Below, piece after piece: positions 24,195-32,945 of a stretch of 35,934 bases of DNA. The position numbers and the translations under genes were made by a program. A model generated the notes under the pieces. That model did not search any database. It was not told the DNA's origin and saw only the letters and a list, made by a program, of their open reading frames with translations. Source of the DNA: Flavobacteriales bacterium (GTDB lineage: Bacteria; Bacteroidota; Bacteroidia; Flavobacteriales_F; PHOS-HE28); NCBI GenBank assembly GCA_016787995.1, contig JAEUTB010000053.1, forward strand, positions 1 through 35,934. The letters run 5' to 3'. Numbering within the stretch: the stretch's first letter is position 1; each line of letters starts with the position of its first letter.

Positions 24195-27100
24195 TCACCG
24201 CACCAACGTCACATGCCCCACGCGCTGGATCACCTCGCCAGCGATCTCCTTGGCGCGTACGCGCCACACATAGGTATCGATGGGTGCTTCTTGCCCGCCG
24301 TAGGTGCCATCCCAGCGGCCGCGCAGATCGGCGGTGGTCCAGATCATCTTGCCCCAGCGGTCGTACACCTCCAGTTCGATCTCTACGATGTCCACACCCC
24401 AAGCGCCGAAGACATCGTTGTAGCCATCGCTGTTGGGCGTGAAGGTGTTGGGGATGAAGAGGCTGCCGGGAATGATGATGGTGACATCGTCCGAGGTCAC
24501 GCATCCGTTGGCATCCGTCATGGATACGGTGTACGTGGTGGTCTGTTCCGGTTCGGCCACCGGTGAGGCCGAAGTGCTATCACTGAGAGTGGCCGATGGT
24601 GCCCAGGTGAAGGTGCCCTCACCGACCGCGAGCAACTGGGCGGTCTGGCCTAATTCAAGCACCGCGTCCCAATAGGCCGTCACCGGTCGTACGGGATGGA
24701 TATCCAGGAACACCGATGCGTTCGCTGCGCATCCAAGATCATCGGTAACCACCACCGTGTAGGTGATCGGAGCGGTGACAAGAGCTACCGGTGTCGGACT
24801 GGTGGCGTTGTTCAGGCCTGAGGAGGGGCTCCAAGTGTGTGTGGCACCTGCATTCGCGAGCAGTTGTACGCGTTCTCCGCTGCACACGATGGTGTCGGGC
24901 TCTGCCGTGGCGGTCGGTATGCGAATGGACACGAATGCCGAGTCGCGGATGGAGCCGCATGCATTGGTGACCACCACGACGTACCATGCAGGCCCTTCAG
25001 GAGCGACGGTCACATCAGCGCGGTTCGGATCCACCACTCCGGCCGCATCCTCCCACAAGTATTGGCGCCCCCGTGGTGCAACGAAACGAGCCGTTCCACC
25101 CTCACAGATGGTGGTGTCCTCTAGAGCGGGTACCGGAAGTCCAGCATCCACGGCCACGATCACGGTGTCGCGCAGTACGCAGCCTTCCGGAGTCGTGATC
25201 AGTACGCTGTAAACCGTGCTGTCCGTGGGGCTCGCTAATGGGTCCTCCGCCGTGGTGCTGGAAAGGCTTGTGCCCGGCTCCCACACGTAGGTGCCGCCAC
25301 CCGATCCATCCAACGCGACAGCCTCGCCTGCACAAATGAGGCGATCCGGACCAGCCGTTCCATCCGGTTCGAAGATGTCCACGAATACCTCCGTCGTGGT
25401 CGTACCACAAGCACCGGTCACTGCAACGGTGTAAGTGGTGGGCAGCTGGGGTGCAAGGAAAGGGTCAGGTGCCGATGAATCGCTCACACCCACCGTGGGC
25501 GACCAGGACCAGGCCACTCCTTCGTCCACCACCACTTGCACACTGTCCCCTGGGCAGATGGGCTCTATGGGGTCGATCTCCACGGGCGGATCCTGCAGCA
25601 CGGTGATCGTCAATGTGGTGGAGTCCGGCAAGGCACAGTCGAAGCTGTCGCTCAGGCGCATGGTCACCGTGTATTCCCCAGGCTCAGCGAAGGTGTGCTG
25701 TGGGGCGGGATCCGAGCTGGTACCGCCATCGCCGAAGTCCCAGGAATAGGTGTCGCCACCGACACTACTGTTGGTGAATTGCACGGTAGTGGGTGCGCAA
25801 ACCGTCGTGGGGCCATCGATATCGATGATGGCCACCGTGGCCAGCAGATCGAACTTCAGCACGCCCAGGTTACACCCTTGGGAGCCGTTGGTGTTGCTCC
25901 ACGCGCCGGGTGTCGTGGGGAAGTCATCGTTGTTCTGGCATCCTGCGCAAACGGCATGGTAGATGGTCCCGTTCTTGTCGAACCGGCTCGTGCCTCCGTC
26001 CACATGCTCCGAGCTTTCGTTACCGCCGAAGAAGGTGGCGTAGTTCAGGCCGGTGGCATCCGGTTCCAGTACCATCAAATAGAGGTCGTTGCCGTCGGTA
26101 CTCGATTGGAACGCATCGAGGGTGGTGCTCAACCCAGTGGTGGTACTGTTGCTATTTCCAGCGGCCGCGTTCGTGGACCCGCCCCAGCCGCTGAAGTAGA
26201 TCTGCCTGCAGTTGCTCACCAGGAAAGCCGTCGGGGAGATGTCTTGGAAGTTGTTCCCGTTGCCGAAGACCGTGCTCCATTCGGAGGCGGATAGATCGTG
26301 ATCGAGCTTGTGGATGAACTGGGAACTGCCAGGTACGGCATAACGGCCCGGAGAGACCGGATATGCACCATTGGTTTGCCCGACAACGTACACTTGGTCA
26401 TCGGTGTCCAGTTGCACGAAATAGCACTGATCGTAGGCTTCCGTTCCTAAAAAGGTAGAGCTCAGCGCAGCGCCCGTCTGATCGAACCGGAGGATGAACC
26501 CATCCGTGGCACCGCTCAACGTGCTTCGGAATGGCGCGCCATACATGGGAAGATCACTGCTGTTCGTGCCACCGGAAACGAACACCTCCCCGTTCTGGTC
26601 CACCTGTACTCCGTAGGCCGCATCGGCATCGGAGCCGCCGAGGTAGGTGGCCCACAGCAGGGTGGAAAGCGAGGGGTCAAGCCGGAAACAGAAACCATCC
26701 TGTGTGCCTCCTCCGTAGGCCGGTTGGGTGGCGTTCACCGTTTGCAGCCCGGTGCTCGAGGTCACGCTGGCCACGATCGCATTGCCAGCATCATCCACGA
26801 TGATCTCTCCACGGAAGGAGTCGCCATAGTTGTGGGCAAGGATCACGTCGTTATTCACGCCATCATTGTCACTTCCGCCAACGTATGTGCTGCCGACCAA
26901 GGCTGTGGCGCTGGTATTCAAATGCGTGACGAACATGTCCGTTCCGTTCGGCTGGTTGAAGCCGTAACCGATCGTGTATTCCAACGAGGGGCCCCCATTG
27001 AAGGTGGCATCCGAACAGCCGGGTGTGGTCGGGAAATTGGAAGAACCGGTATGTCCGAAGATGAACAGTTCATCATCGTCGTTCACCACCATGCTGTGCG

Positions 27101-28058
27101 GTGCATCACTCGCCACACCGCCGATGTAGGTGCTCCAGATCAATGTGCCACCATCGGGTGCCCATTTGCTCACCCCGACATCCACAGAGGGTTCACCGGG
27201 AAGCCCGTTGTAGGTGTTGTCCTGCACACCAAGGGTGGTCGGATAGCCCTGTGCGAAAACGATACCTGCGCCGTACAAGTGGCCTGTATCATCGTATGTG
27301 GCCGTGAACCCGAAGTTGTTGGCCACGCTTCCACTGTAACTAGCGAAACTGAGCGTGGGGTCGATCACCAAAGGCCATGCGGGGTCGGTACCATCGGGGA
27401 ATGCGAAGGTCACGTGATCACCCTCTACGTGGAACGTGGAAGCGATACCGTGCCGTGTTCCTCCATCATCATGGAAGGAGATGGGCGCCTCCTCCACTAC
27501 GTCTCCCACCGAGGTCTTCACCACCAGCCGACCCTCGCGGATGAAGAGGCCATCGTGTCCTTCGTAGCGCATGCGCACCGCACTGGGATCAGCACCAGGG
27601 TCGAGCCGGAACTCGTATTTGAGCCCGGTGCGACCGTCGATGTGCAGGTCGATGCCCGGCCACACATCGCGCAAGGTCACCTCGCCGAACACGCCACACC
27701 CCGTTCCCCATCGGGAGGGATCGCTGCCGATGAAGAAATTCTCATAGTGCGGAGCCTTCGAGCCACCATCCCACTGGTGGGCGTTCCCCTCTTCAAGGAT
27801 CACCTTGAACGCGTGCGCCCTGTAAGGCTCATGAGCATGGTCAGGTTCGTCGGAACCATGGTGGTGAGCATCCCCCCCCGCATGAAGGGCATAGGTGAAA
27901 GCGCCTTTCTCGATGAAGAGAGCCCCGTTGGGCAGGAGTACCCGGTAGAGGACCTGATCCGGCCATTGGCCCTTGTTCTCGGTGAAGGAGGCCATGGCAG
28001 GGCCTGCCTGCACCCAACGGGCAAGCAACAGAAGCAGGAGCGAGCAGATCCAACGCAC
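24195..28058 (-). CDS. Giant T9SS type B (gliding-associated C-terminal) secreted protein
   Basis: 1287 residues from GTG 28058, with signal peptide MRWICSLLLLLLARWVQA. In order: a DUF7948-like N-terminal domain (about 25-235; FTENKGQWPDQVLYRV, YEFRLDPGADPS, PLVIDPTL); SBBP-type beta-propeller repeats (about 240-600; WSTYIGGVASDAPHSMVV, WATYLGGSDADAAYGVQVD); a PKD domain (about 765-800; YSWDFGDGGTSSDPAPQHTF); a series of Ig-like domains with CxG and TYTVVVTD elements; and a type B sorting domain (about 1200-1287; IPNTFTPNSDGYNDVFG, YDRWGKMIW). A His-rich patch (DAHHHGSDEPDHAHEP, about 63-78) may bind metal. T9SS type B cargo is usually surface-attached. No catalytic site was recognised. Confidence 0.9.
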   Translation of the reverse strand: MRWICSLLLLLLARWVQAGPAMASFTENKGQWPDQVLYRVLLPNGALFIEKGAFTYALHAGGDAHHHGSDEPDHAHEPYRAHAFKVILEEGNAHQWDGGSKAPHYENFFIGSDPSRWGTGCGVFGEVTLRDVWPGIDLHIDGRTGLKYEFRLDPGADPSAVRMRYEGHDGLFIREGRLVVKTSVGDVVEEAPISFHDDGGTRHGIASTFHVEGDHVTFAFPDGTDPAWPLVIDPTLSFASYSGSVANNFGFTATYDDTGHLYGAGIVFAQGYPTTLGVQDNTYNGLPGEPSVDVGVSKWAPDGGTLIWSTYIGGVASDAPHSMVVNDDDELFIFGHTGSSNFPTTPGCSDATFNGGPSLEYTIGYGFNQPNGTDMFVTHLNTSATALVGSTYVGGSDNDGVNNDVILAHNYGDSFRGEIIVDDAGNAIVASVTSSTGLQTVNATQPAYGGGTQDGFCFRLDPSLSTLLWATYLGGSDADAAYGVQVDQNGEVFVSGGTNSSDLPMYGAPFRSTLSGATDGFILRFDQTGAALSSTFLGTEAYDQCYFVQLDTDDQVYVVGQTNGAYPVSPGRYAVPGSSQFIHKLDHDLSASEWSTVFGNGNNFQDISPTAFLVSNCRQIYFSGWGGSTNAAAGNSNSTTTGLSTTLDAFQSSTDGNDLYLMVLEPDATGLNYATFFGGNESSEHVDGGTSRFDKNGTIYHAVCAGCQNNDDFPTTPGAWSNTNGSQGCNLGVLKFDLLATVAIIDIDGPTTVCAPTTVQFTNSSVGGDTYSWDFGDGGTSSDPAPQHTFAEPGEYTVTMRLSDSFDCALPDSTTLTITVLQDPPVEIDPIEPICPGDSVQVVVDEGVAWSWSPTVGVSDSSAPDPFLAPQLPTTYTVAVTGACGTTTTEVFVDIFEPDGTAGPDRLICAGEAVALDGSGGGTYVWEPGTSLSSTTAEDPLASPTDSTVYSVLITTPEGCVLRDTVIVAVDAGLPVPALEDTTICEGGTARFVAPRGRQYLWEDAAGVVDPNRADVTVAPEGPAWYVVVVTNACGSIRDSAFVSIRIPTATAEPDTIVCSGERVQLLANAGATHTWSPSSGLNNATSPTPVALVTAPITYTVVVTDDLGCAANASVFLDIHPVRPVTAYWDAVLELGQTAQLLAVGEGTFTWAPSATLSDSTSASPVAEPEQTTTYTVSMTDANGCVTSDDVTIIIPGSLFIPNTFTPNSDGYNDVFGAWGVDIVEIELEVYDRWGKMIWTTADLRGRWDGTYGGQEAPIDTYVWRVRAKEIAGEVIQRVGHVTLVR

Positions 28059-28176
28059 GGCCGGTGGAGAGGTTCTGGCAAGTTACCTTGGAAAGACAAG
28101 GCCCCCAGCAGAAAAGTTGCTTGCCGCCCGTGGTATCTTGACCAAGCGGGATGATCGACCGCCGACCCGGGCCCCG

Positions 28177-28184
28177 TACCTTTG
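28177..28184 (+). promoter_or_regulatory. -7 promoter element of the amidophosphoribosyltransferase gene
   Basis: TACCTTTG is an exact consensus match. It overlaps the in-frame TTG at 28182, so that codon cannot be the start. This supports TTG 28251, which gives a leader of about 60 nt. Confidence 0.6.
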
Positions 28185-28250
28185 CCTTGCCTGGAGCAGG
28201 GGTCCGCCAGACCGGTGGCCTCCACCTTCGGCTCCACGGCACCGAACGCC

Positions 28251-30152
28251 TTGAGCGACGCCATCAAGCACGAATGCGGGATCGCCATGATCCGCCTTCG
28301 TAAGCCCCTGGAATACTACCAACAGCGCTACGGCACCCCCCTCTACGGGCTTAACAAGCTGTACCTCTTGATGGAGAAACAGCACAATCGGGGCCAGGAC
28401 GGTGCCGGGGTAGGGTCGATCAAGCTGGATCCCGTACCGGGCGCCAATTACATCGACCGCAGCCGCAGCACGGATAAGCAGGCCATCCAGAAGATCTTCG
28501 AGCGCATCCACCGGGGCTTTGATGAGGCGGTGAAACTCGACCCCGCAGCGAAGAGCGATGCCCAAGTGCTCAAGCAGCACATGCCCTTCATGGGCGAAGT
28601 GCTCCTGGGCCACCTGCGCTACGCCACCTTCGGCAAGGATGGCGAGGAGAATTGCCACCCGCGCCGCCGCCTCAACAATTGGATGACGCGCAATCTGGTC
28701 GTCGCCGGCAACTTCAATATGACCAATGTGGACGAGCTCTTCGAACTGCTCGTCTCCATCGGTCAGCATCCCAAGGAGCGCAGCGATACCATGACCGTGC
28801 TCGAGAAGATCGGGCATTTCCTCGATGTGGAGAACGACCGCATCGCACACCTCCACCGCCAGTTGGGCTACTCCGAAAAGCAACTCACCCAGGTGATCTC
28901 GGAAAAGCTCGATGTGAAGCAGATCCTGATCAACAGCGCCTTGGATTTCGACGGCGGTTATGCATTGGCTGGCATGGTCGGCCATGGCGACGCCTTCGTA
29001 CTCCGCGATCCGGCGGGGATCCGTCCAGCATTCTGGTACGCCGATGAGGAAGTGGTGGTGGTGGCCAGCGAGCGCCCCGCGATCCAGACCGCCTTCGGCC
29101 TGCGCACTGAAGTGGTGAACGAACTCACGCCCGGCCATGCGCTCATCATCCGCAAGGATGGCACTTACAGCGAACAGAAGGTGCGTGAGCCGCTGGAAAA
29201 GCGCGCCTGCAGCTTCGAGCGCATCTACTTCAGCCGAGGAAGCGACCGCGACGTGTACCGCGAAAGGATCGCCTTGGGTCGTTCGGTATGTCCCGCTATC
29301 CTCGAGGCCGTTGATCACGACCTGGAGAACACCGTCTTCAGCTTCATTCCCAACACCGCCGAGGTGGCTTGTTACGGCATGCTGAAGGAGATGGAGGACG
29401 AGTTGGACCGGGTGAAGGAGCGTCGGATCCTGGAACTCGGTGCTGACCCCGACCCTGCGGAACTGCGCGCCATCTTGTCCTTGCGTCCACGCTTGGAGAA
29501 GGTGGCGATCAAGGATGCGAAGCTCCGCACCTTCATCACCGCCGACGATGCGCGCGATGATCTGGTGGCGCATGTCTACGACATCACCTACGGCACGGTC
29601 CGCCCGAATGTGGACAACCTCGTGGTGATCGACGACAGCATCGTGCGCGGTACGACCTTGAAGCAAAGCATCCTGAAGATGCTGGCCCGGTTGGAGCCCA
29701 AGCGCATCGTGGTGGTGAGCAGTGCGCCGCAGATCCGTTATCCGGATTGTTACGGCATCGACATGGCCAAGATGGGCGACCTCGCCGCGTTCCGCGCCGC
29801 GATCGCATTGCTCAAGGAGACCAAACAGGAGAACATCATCGATGATGTGTACGACCGCGCACTGGCGATGGTCGGTCGTCCGTTGGTCGAGCAGGAGAAC
29901 GTGGTGAAGGACATCTACAAGCCCTTCACCCCACAACAGGTGAGCGACAAGATCGCTGAGTTGCTGACCCCGGAAGACCTATCGATGGAGGTGAAGCTCG
30001 TATTCCAGAGCATCGAAGGGCTGCACGCGGCCTGCCCGGACCATACCGGCGATTGGTACTTCACGGGAGATTATCCCACACCGGGCGGCAACCGCGTGGT
30101 CAACAGGGCCTTCATCAACTACCGCGAAGGCAAGAACGTGCGCGCTTATTGA
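28251..30152 (+). CDS. purF: Amidophosphoribosyltransferase (PurF-type), long Bacteroidota form
   Basis: 633 residues from TTG 28251. This start gives (M)SDAIKHECGIAMIRLRKP, the sequence found at the start of Bacteroidota homologues. C9 aligns with the N-terminal nucleophile of Ntn-type glutamine amidotransferases; eight residues would have to be removed to expose it. The glutaminase domain shows QHNRGQDGAG, GHLRYATFG and GNFNMTN. The phosphoribosyltransferase domain shows the PRPP motif VVIDDSIVRGTT at about 458-469. The enzyme makes 5-phosphoribosylamine, the first step of purine synthesis. It is longer than the E. coli enzyme (505), with extra segments in the glutaminase half and a C-terminal extension. 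Some genomes carry this form beside a canonical PurF, so its exact role could differ. Confidence 0.85.
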   Translation: MSDAIKHECGIAMIRLRKPLEYYQQRYGTPLYGLNKLYLLMEKQHNRGQDGAGVGSIKLDPVPGANYIDRSRSTDKQAIQKIFERIHRGFDEAVKLDPAAKSDAQVLKQHMPFMGEVLLGHLRYATFGKDGEENCHPRRRLNNWMTRNLVVAGNFNMTNVDELFELLVSIGQHPKERSDTMTVLEKIGHFLDVENDRIAHLHRQLGYSEKQLTQVISEKLDVKQILINSALDFDGGYALAGMVGHGDAFVLRDPAGIRPAFWYADEEVVVVASERPAIQTAFGLRTEVVNELTPGHALIIRKDGTYSEQKVREPLEKRACSFERIYFSRGSDRDVYRERIALGRSVCPAILEAVDHDLENTVFSFIPNTAEVACYGMLKEMEDELDRVKERRILELGADPDPAELRAILSLRPRLEKVAIKDAKLRTFITADDARDDLVAHVYDITYGTVRPNVDNLVVIDDSIVRGTTLKQSILKMLARLEPKRIVVVSSAPQIRYPDCYGIDMAKMGDLAAFRAAIALLKETKQENIIDDVYDRALAMVGRPLVEQENVVKDIYKPFTPQQVSDKIAELLTPEDLSMEVKLVFQSIEGLHAACPDHTGDWYFTGDYPTPGGNRVVNRAFINYREGKNVRAY

Positions 30153-32251
30153 GCGGAGCTGATGCGTCCGCTCTTCCGTGCTTTGCGGTAGTGTTTGGCG
30201 CGTCCTTCCAAAGCCGCATCGCCATGCACGATGATGCGCGAGCCATTGTCGATCACGAGGCGGGCCTTGCGGGAGAGGAGCAATCGACTTCCAGGCAGCA
30301 GATGCAGCGTGCTGTTCTCCTTCAGTGCCAGCGTGGCTCGATCTTCCACGAGCAGGGAGGCGCCAGAAGCCACGGACATACGTGTAGGGTCGCTGAACCA
30401 GGGGCCGCCTTTGGATAGGTCCGGAGCATCCATGCGTGTTGGCGTGCGCGATCGATCCAGCGTGAGCTTGGCACCGCTTGCGATGGTAAGCGAATGCCCG
30501 TCCTTGCCGCGGAGCGGAGGAAGCGCGATGCTGTCCGCGCACCAGCGTTGATCGGTCCCCATCCGCGTATCGTTGGTGCTCACACGTACCACGGCATCAC
30601 CGTTGGTGCGCATCTCCAGCAGGTCCACGCGGATGCCGTTCAGGTGGATGGTGCGCACATTGGGGGCTTTACGGTCGTATTGGTCACGCGTGCCGTTGCT
30701 GAAGAGCGTGAGCATGTTCGCGCTGGAGGGGTTCGTGCACATGCCGATGCTGCGGACCCCGTTCATGCGGAAGGCATGGTCCGGACGTCCGAAGAGGATC
30801 AGGTCCTGGTCTGGCTTGCCCGACTCACTACGCACGCCAGGCACCCAATGCTCGCTGCGTTTGATGAGGCCATCACCATCGCGGTCATACACCGGCAACT
30901 CCTGCTCTTGGAAGCCGGTGAGCGGGTTCGCCGCTTTGGTGTCGCGTACGAAGTACATCGAATTCGTACCGAACGGACAGCTGTTGCGCAACGTGTCGCC
31001 CCGCAGGTACAGGTCGTAATTGCCGTTGGCGAGCACCGGTCGTAAATAATCCGCCGGACCGCCATAGATGCTGGCACCCACCCGCTCTTCGCGGCCCACC
31101 TGCATGGTCATGAACAAGCCGGGATCCATGCCGGTCACGCAGGTATTGATGCCTTCCCAGTGGAAGCGGTCCGTGGGGCTACCGTTGCGTTGCGATCCCT
31201 GGTGGTTCTCGATCCACAGCCATTGTTGTGCGCGGTCTTCGGGGATGAAGGGCATGCGGATGCGCAGGGCATCACCGCTGGTGACGAAGTCGCGCAGGAT
31301 GAACACACCGGTATCACCGGCGATCGGATCGAGGTCGGCGTTGATCTCCGCGCCTTGGAGAGATCGCGCCCGGATGCGGTGCACCGCGCCTTCGGGCATC
31401 CATCCCATGCGGTCGCGGTCCCAAGCGCTGCAGGTGAGCAAGCTGCTGCCGCTCGCGCCCATCATGCTCCAGCCGCCTTGCAAGGGCAGGAAGGTGCTCT
31501 CGAATTGCGCCGCATTGCCGCCACCGCTGTGGAAGTTGTTGCCGCCGAGCAGCAGATGGTTGAACTCGTGTTTGAGGATCTCGAACGGAAGGTCGTTCGC
31601 CGCACCGAAGCGCGATTGGGTATCGCTCTTGAAGCCATAGAGCTCCCCCGGTGATCCGCTATCGGTGCTACCCGTACCGTGCCGTAGGCCACTGTTGCGG
31701 ATGATCACCATCACATGATCATAACTGTGCGGATCATCGGGGCCGGTCGCTTTCGGTAGGCCAGCCTTGCCGCGCGCTTTCCAGAGGTCGAAGTCGGCGA
31801 TGCCAAGTCCGTGGCGCGTGCGGAGACTTCCCCGCTTGTTGGCCTCCTTCACGGCAGGTATGCCAATGGAATGTGCCTGATGCACGCTGGGGTACTCGCT
31901 CTCCTTCAGCGTGATGATGGTATCGATGTAGTCGCCGAGCACCGTGTACCGACCCAGGGAGATGTCCTGATAATAGCGGGACACCTCGGCCTGCTGCACC
32001 GGCAATGGATACGGGTCGAACACGCGATCTTTCCATTTGGGCAACTGCCCCTTGGGCCAATGGTCAGCGCCATTGGGCTGCGGATCCTTCTCCGGTTTCA
32101 CATCGTAGTCGATCTCCACGAATAGCACCAGGATCCGGATGGTGCCATGGGGCGAGAGGTACCAACCGTGTTCGCTGCGCTGCTCCGGCTTTTCCTGGGC
32201 GGCTAGTGCGAAGGGGAAAAGGAGCGCGAGAAGTAGGAATATCCTGCACAT
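30146..32251 (-). CDS. Secreted M6-like zinc metalloprotease-type protein
   Basis: 701 residues with signal peptide MCRIFLLLALLFPFALAAQ. The early strand TIRILVLFVEIDYD and QQAEVSRYYQDISLGRYTVLG are typical of immune-inhibitor-A/M6-like peptidases. The zincin motif is intact: H228, E229, H232 (ILKHEFNHLLLGGNNFHSGG), with H241 as a possible third ligand. The last 100 residues are repeated beta strands (SVASGASLLVEDRATLAL, GSRLLLSRKARLVIDNGS), which in related secreted proteins usually lead into a T9SS sorting domain. Here the protein ends in a basic tail (RKARKSGRISSAQ) without one. Its stop overlaps the purF 3' end by 7 bp. Probably an extracellular or periplasmic peptidase; 3' truncation is possible. 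Confidence 0.75.
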   Translation of the reverse strand: MCRIFLLLALLFPFALAAQEKPEQRSEHGWYLSPHGTIRILVLFVEIDYDVKPEKDPQPNGADHWPKGQLPKWKDRVFDPYPLPVQQAEVSRYYQDISLGRYTVLGDYIDTIITLKESEYPSVHQAHSIGIPAVKEANKRGSLRTRHGLGIADFDLWKARGKAGLPKATGPDDPHSYDHVMVIIRNSGLRHGTGSTDSGSPGELYGFKSDTQSRFGAANDLPFEILKHEFNHLLLGGNNFHSGGGNAAQFESTFLPLQGGWSMMGASGSSLLTCSAWDRDRMGWMPEGAVHRIRARSLQGAEINADLDPIAGDTGVFILRDFVTSGDALRIRMPFIPEDRAQQWLWIENHQGSQRNGSPTDRFHWEGINTCVTGMDPGLFMTMQVGREERVGASIYGGPADYLRPVLANGNYDLYLRGDTLRNSCPFGTNSMYFVRDTKAANPLTGFQEQELPVYDRDGDGLIKRSEHWVPGVRSESGKPDQDLILFGRPDHAFRMNGVRSIGMCTNPSSANMLTLFSNGTRDQYDRKAPNVRTIHLNGIRVDLLEMRTNGDAVVRVSTNDTRMGTDQRWCADSIALPPLRGKDGHSLTIASGAKLTLDRSRTPTRMDAPDLSKGGPWFSDPTRMSVASGASLLVEDRATLALKENSTLHLLPGSRLLLSRKARLVIDNGSRIIVHGDAALEGRAKHYRKARKSGRISSAQ

Positions 32252-32256
32252 CCCGC

Positions 32257-32264
32257 CGAAGGTA
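32257..32264 (-). promoter_or_regulatory. -7-like element abutting the metalloprotease start
   Basis: Minus-strand TACCTTCG lies 5 nt before ATG 32251, suggesting a transcript that starts at or very near the start codon. It sits just past the ancestral stop of the DUF2480 gene (32268-32270). Confidence 0.35.
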
Positions 32265-32267
32265 GTA

Positions 32268-32329
32268 CTAGCCTTTGGGTGCCTTGTACAACCGCACGGT
32301 GCGACGGCTCCCCGAACATCAGGCTCTTC
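32268..32329 (-). repeat. Duplicated, orphaned 3' end of the DUF2480 gene
   Basis: Bases 32304-32329 repeat 32405-32430 exactly (26 nt, inside the DUF2480 gene), and similarity continues through 32281-32303. Read on the minus strand, the orphan copy encodes SLMFGEP, then after a 2-nt frame difference VRLYKAPKG and a TAG at 32268-32270. That parallels SLMFGEP and VPLYKAPKP in the gene, so this is probably the original tail. Confidence 0.8.
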
Positions 32330-32339
32330 CTCGCGGATG

Positions 32340-32885
32340 TCACTCCGGGCTTGTCCCGGAGTCGCGTTGTGGCTTCGGTGCCTTATACAGCGGTACCGTG
32401 CTGCACGGCTCCCCGAACATCAGGCTCTTCACTACGGGCATCAATTTCGCGCTCAACTCCACGTAGGCGTTCAACGGCACAGGCAACTTGCTGCAGCCCT
32501 TCACCACCACGCGGGCATTTCGGTAGGGCTCCACATCCAGTTGCTGCACGAAGCGGGTGAACACGGCGCGTTCCAGCTGGTCCGCATCGCCTTGTGTGAC
32601 GAAGGCCGCGTACGGTTGCAGGTGCGTGGCCACCAGCATGAAGGCCCAGGTGGGGATGATCGCATCGGCACTGCAATGCACGCTGACGAACTTGCCTTGG
32701 TACTGTGCCCAGTCGTGCTCCTTGCAGAAGGCGCGCAGGTCATCCTCCTTCAGCGCGATCTCCTGCCACAACAGCGGCTTCAGGTCGAAGACCACGCGCT
32801 CGCCAACTGGGTAGATCTCTTCCAGATCAAGCGTGATGATCCCGCTGGAGGCGACCTTGTTGATGATGTGGCTTTCGTCGCTCAT
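32340..32885 (-). CDS. DUF2480 family protein with altered C-terminus
   Basis: 181 residues from ATG 32885 (an in-frame ATG at 32903 adds six residues). The sequence (INKVASSGIITLDLEEIYP, LKPLLWQEIALKEDDLRAF, SVHCSADAIIPTWAFMLVA, VVVKGCSKLPVPLNAYVEL, LMPVVKSLMFGEPCSTVPLY) fits DUF2480, a Bacteroidota family that commonly sits beside suf genes. Two cysteines (HCSAD and KGCSK) might relate to metal or sulfur handling; that is conjecture. The gene is 60 nt downstream of the DUF59 gene on the same strand. The C-terminal PKPQRDSGTSPE comes partly from a REP-like palindrome, replacing the likely ancestral ending APKG. Confidence 0.82.
   Translation of the reverse strand: MSDESHIINKVASSGIITLDLEEIYPVGERVVFDLKPLLWQEIALKEDDLRAFCKEHDWAQYQGKFVSVHCSADAIIPTWAFMLVATHLQPYAAFVTQGDADQLERAVFTRFVQQLDVEPYRNARVVVKGCSKLPVPLNAYVELSAKLMPVVKSLMFGEPCSTVPLYKAPKPQRDSGTSPE
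32342..32362. repeat. REP-like palindrome supplying the DUF2480 stop codon
   Basis: Perfect arms ACTCCGGG (32342-32349) and CCCGGAGT (32355-32362) around CTTGT. It resembles the short GC-rich REP palindromes dispersed in many genomes. On the minus strand it encodes the last residues of DUF2480 (DSGTSPE) and contributes to the TGA at 32340-32342. Confidence 0.75.
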
Positions 32886-32945
32886 GATAGGTCTGTTAGG
32901 CATTCATCTGCGAGATCTGCGAAATCGGCGGACGAGTCTTCCTCC

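Noticed and set aside
23119-24504. 461-codon open frame on the minus strand over the decarboxylase gene
   Set aside because: Low-complexity His-rich antisense translation of a gene whose metal ligands are all visible on the plus strand.
28083-29936. 617-codon open frame on the minus strand
   Set aside because: It lies fully antisense to the purF-type gene, has no recognisable motif, and reflects GC-rich codon structure.
32342-32362. Ordinary terminator for the DUF2480 gene
   Set aside because: The stop codon lies inside the palindrome, there is no T-tract on the transcribed side, and the palindrome sits between two copies of the gene tail.
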